A stretch of 18,237 nucleotides of DNA. It comes from Caldilineae bacterium (lineage in GTDB: Bacteria; Chloroflexota; Anaerolineae; J102). Position numbers and translations under genes: made by a program. Numbering within the stretch: position 1 is the stretch's first letter; each line of letters opens with the position of its first letter. The stretch is taken from NCBI GenBank assembly GCA_003694905.1, contig RFJM01000352.1, positions 1-18,237 of the forward strand, in the 5' to 3' direction. This document shows, piece after piece, positions 7,751 through 12,741 of this stretch. The notes beneath the pieces were generated by a model. That model did no database searches, was not told the DNA's origin, and saw nothing but the letters and a program-made list of their open reading frames with translations.

Positions 7751-8764
7751 TCACGCCGGCTGAAGCTCCAGGCGTTTCAGACGTGGATTAGGTGTAATAC
7801 CCGGCAGGCGACCTCGTTTAGCCACGGCCCTGCCCTCGATCTCCTTGATGTCGGCGGTGAAATCCACCGGTGGCGCGCCCGAGATAGCACTGCCTACCCC
7901 ATAGGCATCCACCGGCGCGCCCGCCTCGCGGAAATAGCGGATACGTTCGGGGTCAATGCCGCCGCTGACCACGATCTTCACGTGACGGAATCCTGCCAGA
8001 TCCAGCTTTGCCCGCACTTCGCGTACCAGGTCTGCGGTCACCCTTCCTCGTTCGGACGGTGTGTCCAGCCGTACACCCCAAAGGCGATCGCCCAGGGCCT
8101 CGGCAACCCGCAGGCTCTCTTCCACTTCGTCTTTGAAAGTATCCACCAGGGCGATGCGGTTCACGGCCGGGTCGATGTGGCGATCGAAGGCCTTGACCGC
8201 CTCCAGCGTATCGCCCATACAGAGGATGAGCGCGTGGGGCAGGGTACCCGACGGCTTGATACCGGCCAGCCTGGCACCGGCCGGCGTGGCACACCCCGCA
8301 CATCCTCCAACGATGGCCGCATACTCCATTCTGGCCGAGACATCAGGATGCACATGCCGCGCCCCAAAGCTGATGACCGGAACAGGACTCGCGGCCTCTA
8401 CACAGGCTCGGGCGGCAGTAGCCCAACCGGTTTCATGGGCCAGGATACCCAGATATGCGGTTTCGTAGATGGCAAAGGAGCGATACGGCGCTCGAATGCG
8501 CAGGACCACCTCCAGCGGCTCGATCTCCGTGCCCTCTTCCAACCCCCACACCTCGGCGTCCGCCGGCAGCACGCGTTCGAGCAGGGCTCGCACCTCGTGC
8601 ATCCCGGCCAGCACGGCTCGCTGCCGACAGAAGACCTCCATAGTGACCAGAGGATTCAGGTCTTCGGCTTCCAGGATAGCACGGGTCCGCAAAAAGTAGA
8701 CGTCGGCGTTCTCCCCCGAGAGCGTCGCCTGCGAAGGTGAAAATCGTTCGTCTTGTTCAGGCAT
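7751..8764 (-). CDS. pncB: Nicotinate phosphoribosyltransferase
   Basis: This 337-residue enzyme joins nicotinate to PRPP to give nicotinate mononucleotide, the entry step of the Preiss-Handler route to NAD. Visible family motifs are SGENADVYF near the N-terminus, ISFGARHVHPD, KPSGTLPHALIL, ALVDTF, GVRLDTPSERG, VSGGID and GVGSAISGAPPVDFTADI, in the order expected for the alpha/beta-barrel phosphoribosyltransferase fold. The protein is shorter than the E. coli PncB type and nearer to the compact archaeal-type enzymes. The ATG at 8764 overlaps the nicotinamidase stop by 8 bases (ATGCCTGA), so the two are one coupled operon; the frame stays open upstream to 8797 but that would intrude further into the upstream gene. 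A strong hairpin terminator lies directly after the stop. Confidence 0.92.
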   Translation of the reverse strand: MPEQDERFSPSQATLSGENADVYFLRTRAILEAEDLNPLVTMEVFCRQRAVLAGMHEVRALLERVLPADAEVWGLEEGTEIEPLEVVLRIRAPYRSFAIYETAYLGILAHETGWATAARACVEAASPVPVISFGARHVHPDVSARMEYAAIVGGCAGCATPAGARLAGIKPSGTLPHALILCMGDTLEAVKAFDRHIDPAVNRIALVDTFKDEVEESLRVAEALGDRLWGVRLDTPSERGRVTADLVREVRAKLDLAGFRHVKIVVSGGIDPERIRYFREAGAPVDAYGVGSAISGAPPVDFTADIKEIEGRAVAKRGRLPGITPNPRLKRLELQPA

Positions 8765-9323
8765 GTTGTACCGCTTCCTTTTCCTGCCAGGCTTCATAGC
8801 TGGGGACGACGGTGGCGCCCAGGATCTTCTCCATATGCGTCAAGGCGAAGTCGTGGGCGGCAGGATCAAAGGTGGCGACGGCATTCGCCGGTACAATCAC
8901 CTCGTAGTCGCGGTTGCGCAGGTCGGAGACCGTGTGCATCACGCAGATGTCGGTACACACGCCGGTGACGATGACCCGCTCCGGTTTCAGCTCTTCCAGA
9001 TAGGATGCCAAATCGGTCTCGAAGAAGGCGCTGTAGCGGCGCTTGGGTGTTATCTTGGCCCCTTTGGAGAATTCCTCCAATTCTGGAGCAAGTTCACATT
9101 CCCAGGTTCCTCGGATGCAATGGGGTGGCCACATCTTGAATTCGAGATCGTCGGGGTCGTGTGTGTCCACCGTAAAAACGAACTTCCCCCCTTGTGCTCC
9201 TTCCGCTTCCAGGATTTTCTTGATCTCGGGAATGATTTCTCGGCCTGTTTCGCCTACGTACAGAGTCCCCTGCGGATCGACGAATCCGCGCTGCATATCG
9301 ACAACAATGACGAGATTCGACAT
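8757..9323 (-). CDS. pncA: Nicotinamidase (isochorismatase-like cysteine hydrolase)
   Basis: This 188-residue protein is predicted to deamidate nicotinamide to nicotinate, the substrate of the enzyme encoded directly downstream. The catalytic triad of the family can be placed: Asp9 in VVDMQ, Lys94 in TPKRRYS and the nucleophile Cys127 in GVCTDICV. The metal ligands of nicotinamidases are also present: Asp53 and His55 in VDTHD, and His68 in WPPHCIRGTW. Isochorismatases lack this D-x-H...H metal site, which favours nicotinamidase. The ATG at 9323 is preceded by GGAGG with a 5-base gap; the frame is open further upstream to 9404, but those residues have no family similarity. It is the first gene of the NAD-salvage pair and has a near-consensus promoter about 170 bases upstream. 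Confidence 0.92.
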   Translation of the reverse strand: MSNLVIVVDMQRGFVDPQGTLYVGETGREIIPEIKKILEAEGAQGGKFVFTVDTHDPDDLEFKMWPPHCIRGTWECELAPELEEFSKGAKITPKRRYSAFFETDLASYLEELKPERVIVTGVCTDICVMHTVSDLRNRDYEVIVPANAVATFDPAAHDFALTHMEKILGATVVPSYEAWQEKEAVQHA

Positions 9324-9489
9324 GGTAACCTCCATGAATGGGTAAGATGTGACACACATTTCACCTGCCTCATCACAGCCGCAGACCCGAACATCGGCCA
9401 GCAAAGTAAGCCTGGGACGCGACGCTCTCGAGTCGCGGCATAGAAACGGGCGGTGAAATTGCGGTACAACCGTCAGGTTTGTGGTTCGT

Positions 9490-9502
9490 GTGTATTATAC
9501 AC
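9490..9502. promoter_or_regulatory. 13-bp perfect palindrome over the -10 box, candidate repressor operator
   Basis: GTGTATTATACAC reads as GTGTATAATACAC on the other strand, with symmetric arms of six around a central base, and contains the whole -10 box. A second symmetric element, ACAC-TTA-GTGT (9499-9509), overlaps it in the spacer. A repressor bound here would block RNA polymerase. NAD-metabolism regulators such as NrtR or NiaR are possible candidates, but I cannot match the site to a specific consensus. Confidence 0.55.
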
Positions 9503-9522
9503 TTAGTGTTGGGCCCCGTCAA
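9494..9522 (-). promoter_or_regulatory. Near-consensus sigma-70 promoter of the NAD-salvage operon
   Basis: On the - strand the -35 box is TTGACG (9522-9517) and the -10 box is a perfect TATAAT (9499-9494), with exactly 17 bases between them. Transcription would begin near 9487. The stretch around the -10 is AT-rich in an otherwise GC-rich window. Confidence 0.85.
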
Positions 9523-9653
9523 GAGATGCTTCGTACAGTTCGATTGACTTCCCTCTCATATTGGCTCATGACCGGTGGCGAAGCCCTCCTCCTCTCATCT
9601 CGGTGACGGCCACACTGCCTAGAACCCGCGTGCCGCCGCGAGACGGGCGCATC

Positions 9654-10397
9654 TCAGGCCTGCGGCCGGTGGGCAGGGTTGCGAGGAGATGTCTGGTAGA
9701 AAGCGAGCAAAACCAATACCAAGACCACGAGTGCGATGACCTGGCTCAGGCGGAAACCATCGCCGATGGTCACAGGTTGCGCGCGAAATGCGTCCACAAC
9801 CAATCGGACCGCGGCGTATCCTGCTATCGCGGCCATGCCGCCGCGACCGGGCGTCAGTCGGTCCAGCCTCCACCAGAGCAAGAGGATGACCATCAGGGTG
9901 CCTGCCAATTCGTACAACTGAACGGGATGGCGCGCCACATCCCACTGGAAGACGGCCCACGGCAGAACGGTAGGGGAGCCGTAATGCCGGCCGTTCAGAA
10001 AATCGGCCAGGGCTAGGACGACTAGGGTGAGGAGCCCACCGCTCGCCAAGGCATCGAACAATGGGAGGAGGGGGAGGCGATGCTTACGGATATACCAGGC
10101 CACGAGCAGGAGCGCAGCAGCTAACGCCACCCAAGGTTGAAATGCAGCCAGGTTAGGGGAGAGAATGCTGAGCGGGTCGCCGGCATAGGCGGGGAGATGG
10201 AAGGCCACGTGTCCCAGACGCCCACCGATGATACCGGCTACAGCTGCATAGAAGCCGGCATTGTAAACATGGTCGGGGTCGAGGCCGCGACGTTGGGCCG
10301 TCCTGGCTGCCCAAAACAGGCCCAGATAAAAGCCCAGAATCAGAAGCAGAGGATAGGTGGGAAGGGCAAGCGGTCCGAGTTGAAAGCTCTGTAGCAT
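9654..10397 (-). CDS. Lgt-family (prolipoprotein diacylglyceryl transferase-like) membrane protein, divergent active site
   Basis: This 247-residue protein has about seven hydrophobic segments and several Lgt landmarks: PTYPLLLILG near 13-22, IIGGRLGHV (56-64), DFLNGRHYGSPT (132-143), RHPVQLYE (156-163) and RLVVDAFR (198-205). True Lgt transfers diacylglyceryl from phosphatidylglycerol to the lipobox cysteine of prolipoproteins. Several residues important in E. coli Lgt seem absent: the H-G-G motif is not found around 80-100, the R-x-x-N pair of the GRIxNFxNGE block is A129 and D132 here, and the Glu of that block is Arg137. It may therefore be a paralogue with another activity. It sits 15 bases after a thioredoxin-like gene, so the pair is probably co-transcribed; a link to thiol redox chemistry outside the membrane is a guess. 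No gene symbol is given because lipoprotein modification is doubtful. Confidence 0.78.
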   Translation of the reverse strand: MLQSFQLGPLALPTYPLLLILGFYLGLFWAARTAQRRGLDPDHVYNAGFYAAVAGIIGGRLGHVAFHLPAYAGDPLSILSPNLAAFQPWVALAAALLLVAWYIRKHRLPLLPLFDALASGGLLTLVVLALADFLNGRHYGSPTVLPWAVFQWDVARHPVQLYELAGTLMVILLLWWRLDRLTPGRGGMAAIAGYAAVRLVVDAFRAQPVTIGDGFRLSQVIALVVLVLVLLAFYQTSPRNPAHRPQA

Positions 10398-10412
10398 GGG
10401 ATGTCAACACCC

Positions 10413-10949
10413 TCAGGGATAGACGGTACGCAGCCTTTCTTCCAGAAGTGCGGTATTCATCTGGCCGATGACCTGGTCCTTGATGACGCCATTCCGATCA
10501 ATGAAAAATGTGGTCGGTAGGGAGTTGGTACGATAGAGCCGGGAGACCTGGAGTTCCTGATCCAGCACGATGGGGAACGTCAGGCCAAAGCGTTGCACGA
10601 AGTCTGCGGCGATGGCAGGCTGTTCACCCTGATTGACGCCCAAAACGACCAGGCCGCCGCCGGCCCTATCTCGAAAGGCTTGCTCGAGTTCGGGCATTTC
10701 GGCGCGGCAGGGCCCACACCAACTCGCCCAAAAGTTCAACACCACGGCCTGCCCGCGCAGGTCGGAAAGACGAAGGCTTTGGCCGTCAAGGGTAGGGAGG
10801 GTGAAATCGGGCGCAGGATGGCCGGCCATAGGGATGGCCGGCTGGGCCGCGGCGGCGGAGTCCGAGGCAGGAACCCGGTTGAACCAGATCCAGACACTGC
10901 CCAGAGTCAGGACAATGAATATGAGCAAGGAAAGGAAACGTTGGGACAT
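10413..10949 (-). CDS. TlpA/ResA-type membrane-anchored thioredoxin-like protein
   Basis: This 178-residue protein has an N-terminal hydrophobic segment (about 5-23) that acts as a signal anchor, followed by a thioredoxin fold with APDFTLPTLDG (about 46-56), NFWASWCGPCRAEMPEL (72-88; redox cysteines 78 and 81) and the cis-proline loop SLPTTFFID (Pro145). Proteins of this family work outside the cytoplasmic membrane, reducing disulfides in cytochrome c maturation or in other exported proteins. No Ccs or CcdA genes are nearby. The Lgt-like gene follows after 15 bases and is probably co-transcribed. The 203-base gap before it contains a CCGGT/ACCGG hairpin (11006-11028) but no promoter I trust. 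There is no clear Shine-Dalgarno sequence before the start at 10949. Confidence 0.92.
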   Translation of the reverse strand: MSQRFLSLLIFIVLTLGSVWIWFNRVPASDSAAAAQPAIPMAGHPAPDFTLPTLDGQSLRLSDLRGQAVVLNFWASWCGPCRAEMPELEQAFRDRAGGGLVVLGVNQGEQPAIAADFVQRFGLTFPIVLDQELQVSRLYRTNSLPTTFFIDRNGVIKDQVIGQMNTALLEERLRTVYP

Positions 10950-11152
10950 AGAAGCTGGGAAGGAAGGGCAAGAAATGACGAGATACTACGCGCACGCGCT
11001 CGCTGCCGGTAGGAGAGAGCCACACCGGGGTTTCCGTCGTGGATGCGCGCTCCTTGCCGGGAGACAGAAGCAACCGGACTTGTAAGCCACACCTTAGACG
11101 CACTTTCGGGCCGACTTGTTACGCCTGCGAGTGGTCCCGGAGAATAGAACAG

Positions 11153-11815
11153 TCAGTCCAGGTCTTCAAGAAGCAGTCGGGTTCCCAGAAGGTCGTTCTC
11201 GAAGGCGTCGATCAGGCCATACAGCACTTCGTTCAGATAGGTATCAACGGTGGCACGCAGATGCCTGGCCGTCTTGAGTTGTTCCTTGATATCGCTGTCC
11301 GTGATAGCTTTCAAAAGGCTCAGGCGGAAGTATTGAAAGGCACGGACCGTTTCCAACAGGGAAATGTGATAGCGAAGCGCATTCTCTGCGTAGGCTCGAC
11401 CCAGCCGTCTGGCATTGCGTGCCAGATCAGCTCTGTCATCGGGATGGGTGAGATACTGGATAGCGTCTTCGAAGACCTCACGCCCCAGGGCCCGCTGCCG
11501 TTCCCGGCCCTGTTCGTCGAAGGCACTGTACCAGGCATCCTCGGCGGGAGGCGCTTCTTGCAACTCGGACCTGGTCTGCGAGAGAACGGTTTCGACAATG
11601 GCACTTTCCGAGACTGCGGCGGCTTCGGGTGCATGGGCAGTACTGGCCGCCATGAGGAATTCGCGCAGTTCCGCCGCGTCGAAGCGCCGGTGCCCGCCCG
11701 GCGTGCGGTAGGAAGGCACCTGGCCGGAATCGGCCCATTGTCGGAGGGTGGCAGGGTGCACGCCCAGCAGCTTACTGGCAGCCGAAAGTGTCAGCCATTT
11801 GCGCTCATCTTCCAT
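11153..11815 (-). CDS. MerR-like helix-turn-helix regulator with a helical C-terminal domain
   Basis: The first 54 of 220 residues form a MerR/excisionase-type winged helix-turn-helix (WLTLSAASKLLGV, then HPATLRQWADSGQVPSYRTP, then GGHRRFDAAELREFL). Residues of about 60-100 are an Ala/Glu-rich linker. Residues of about 105-208 form an all-helical domain with conserved-looking aromatic positions (ENALRYHISLLETVRAFQYF, then LNEVLYGLIDAFE). It resembles the helical N-terminal domains of RsbR-type sensors, but this is only an impression. There are no metal- or drug-binding cysteines of the classical MerR type. The start at 11815 has GGAG eight bases upstream and a good promoter at 11891-11919 with an inverted repeat beside it, which would fit autoregulation. 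Its target and signal are unknown; the thioredoxin/Lgt-like pair lies 203 bases downstream in the same direction. Confidence 0.85.
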   Translation of the reverse strand: MEDERKWLTLSAASKLLGVHPATLRQWADSGQVPSYRTPGGHRRFDAAELREFLMAASTAHAPEAAAVSESAIVETVLSQTRSELQEAPPAEDAWYSAFDEQGRERQRALGREVFEDAIQYLTHPDDRADLARNARRLGRAYAENALRYHISLLETVRAFQYFRLSLLKAITDSDIKEQLKTARHLRATVDTYLNEVLYGLIDAFENDLLGTRLLLEDLD

Positions 11816-11833
11816 GGTTTTGGCTCCGTGCCG

Positions 11834-11892
11834 CTGGTAAGAGAGGAAGGAGAATACGGAGTACGTCGTGCGGTGACAACCTCTTCTACCAG
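11834..11892. repeat. Spaced inverted repeat in the leader and -10 region of the HTH gene
   Basis: The arms CTGGTAAGAGAGG (11834-11846) and CCTCTTCTACCAG (11880-11892) are inverted copies matching at 11 of 13 positions. The outer arm reaches into the -10 box of the - strand promoter. It could be a pair of half-operators for looped binding by the encoded regulator or, less likely, a leader hairpin, since the expected transcript start lies inside one arm. Confidence 0.45.
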
Positions 11893-11919
11893 TTTAGCAT
11901 CAATGCGGTTGCTGCGCAA
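11891..11919 (-). promoter_or_regulatory. Extended -10 promoter of the HTH regulator gene
   Basis: On the - strand the -35 box is TTGCGC (11919-11914) and the -10 box is TAAACT (11896-11891), with 17 bases between them and a TGC extension before the -10. The predicted start near 11884 leaves a leader of about 69 bases. Confidence 0.65.
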
Positions 11920-12058
11920 CGCCCCGTTTTCGGCGAGGTGCGTTTCAGTTTAGGGACAGCTGGCGGGCAGCGCCCCCCGGAGCAAAAGGCGGCCCGACCC
12001 GACCAGACGACTAACGACCGTTTCAGCTTGCCAAGCCGTGCTGCGTGGGCCGACATCC

Positions 12059-12080
12059 GGACAGGCTGGAAAGCCTGTCC
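12059..12080. repeat. Perfect 9-bp hairpin with a GNRA-type loop
   Basis: GGACAGGCT pairs with AGCCTGTCC around a GGAA loop. It is the central stem of the nested element and the most likely unit to recur elsewhere in the genome. It has no U-tract, and no gene end is close enough for it to be a terminator. Confidence 0.6.
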
Positions 12081-12144
12081 CACATCCAGCTCTGCCCGAG
12101 AAGCTGAAACCTCGGCCGCCTGTCTCGTTGGCCGACGCAGCAGA

Positions 12145-12162
12145 TGCGGGGGCGCTCCCGCA
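12145..12162. repeat. GC-rich hairpin TGCGGG...CCCGCA inside the repeat element
   Basis: TGCGGG (12145-12150) pairs with CCCGCA (12157-12162) over a GGCGCT loop, followed by a C6 run. It looks like a REP-type palindrome. Together with the central hairpin it suggests that this interval is a composite of interspersed repeats rather than a decayed gene. Confidence 0.45.
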
Positions 12163-12225
12163 CCCCCCTTGCAGAGGGGACCCTTACCAGCCTGGCGAAC
12201 CCGCTGCCCCGTTTTGAAACGCACC

Positions 12226-12741
12226 CGCTATCGCGGAGGTGGATTTGTCAAACGCGGGAAGTGGGTTACAATGGAGGAGAAAGGCACGGTGCACGCTCTT
12301 GAGACAGCGCGAGCAGGTATTCCGGTACAGCGTCTTTGGAGAATGCCCGGTGCTCTTCGGGCGCGAGCGGAACTCCATAGCAATGTGGTCCCGCTTGTCG
12401 GTAACACGACCGCCGGCTGCATTTAAGGTTGGCACGTCAAGACGGGCCTCAGCTATATAGGACTCTGCTTTCGAGATTCCAACCATGAGTCCGCGCCGCG
12501 CACGATTCCGTCTTTTCGGCGTGCCATATGTATGAGGTCCAACCCTCTCTGAACGATATGAAGTGGGAGGCGCCGTCCATGAAGGAAGCCCTATCAGAAA
12601 GATCTCGTCCGCCCCAGCGTCCCCTTTCGTGTTACATTCTCCTGACCTTGTCTTCACAGCGAGCCTGCACCCGCGAGGCATCCTGTAGGACAACGTCCGG
12701 CACACCGGCTGAACCGACCCATCTCACAAGGAGATAAGGCC
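12226..12741. other. Interval without a recognisable gene upstream of the exported hydrolase
   Basis: About 515 bases with visibly more A and T than the neighbouring genes. The open frames here (a 173-codon one on the - strand at 12184-12705 and a 73-codon one on the + strand at 12239-12460) match nothing I know, have no ribosome binding site I can defend, and the longer one runs into the repeat element. Structured spots include an imperfect stem, 11 of 13 positions paired (about 12368-12395), and GTCG-GTAACA-CGAC near 12398-12411. A candidate + strand promoter lies at 12245-12272. The interval could be a long 5' leader, a small RNA locus or a decayed gene. Confidence 0.4.
12245..12272 (+). 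promoter_or_regulatory. Candidate sigma-70 promoter far upstream of the exported hydrolase gene
   Basis: TTGTCA (12245-12250) and TACAAT (12267-12272) are separated by 16 bases. The predicted start near 12279 would leave about 460 bases before the next start codon. A weaker pair, TTGGCA (12429-12434) and TATATA (12454-12459) with 19 bases between, is an alternative nearer to the gene. Confidence 0.5.

Larger units (their letters stand above)
9324..9653. other. Non-coding interval between the nicotinamidase start and the Lgt-like gene end
   Basis: This interval of 330 bases holds the promoter/operator region (9490-9522), a leader of about 160 bases for the - strand NAD-salvage operon and its GGAGG ribosome binding site (9329-9333). 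Between 9523 and 9653 I see no gene, no convincing terminator for the Lgt-like gene and no RNA gene. The small open frames reading through it are shadows or lack similarity to anything I recognise. Confidence 0.6.
11937..12225. repeat. Nested inverted-repeat element of about 290 bp, MITE-like or REP-like
   Basis: The outer ends are a perfect 11-bp inverted repeat, GGTGCGTTTCA (11937-11947) and TGAAACGCACC (12215-12225). Inside lies a perfect 10-bp inverted repeat, GTTTCAGCTT (12020-12029) and AAGCTGAAAC (12101-12110), sharing the GTTTCA core with the ends. At the centre is the 9-bp hairpin at 12059-12080. All three share nearly the same centre. No transposase is encoded and no target-site duplication is obvious. 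On the - strand the centre reads VGQAFQPV, a peptide I recall from spurious ORFs made by interspersed repeats in GC-rich genomes. Confidence 0.5.

Noticed and set aside
7742..8740. 332-codon open frame on the + strand
   Set aside because: It is antisense to the nicotinate phosphoribosyltransferase gene and begins at the convergent terminator; no family motif is visible.
10950..11152. Possible riboswitch in the thioredoxin gene leader
   Set aside because: The region is GC-rich and contains a CCGGT/ACCGG stem, but I could not match the conserved core of any riboswitch class I know (c-di-GMP, TPP, cobalamin, SAM and others).
11039..11953. 304-codon open frame on the + strand
   Set aside because: It covers the HTH gene in antisense and runs through that gene's promoter; the - strand reading has a clear MerR-like domain.
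12184..12705. 173-codon open frame on the - strand in the gene-poor interval
   Set aside because: It has no ribosome binding site, no recognisable similarity and an end inside the repeat element. It is kept as part of an unexplained interval rather than called a gene.
11816..12741. CRISPR array, tRNA or other standard RNA gene in the gene-poor interval
   Set aside because: The repeats are inverted and nested rather than regularly spaced direct repeats. No tRNA cloverleaf and no RNase P, tmRNA or SRP consensus was found.
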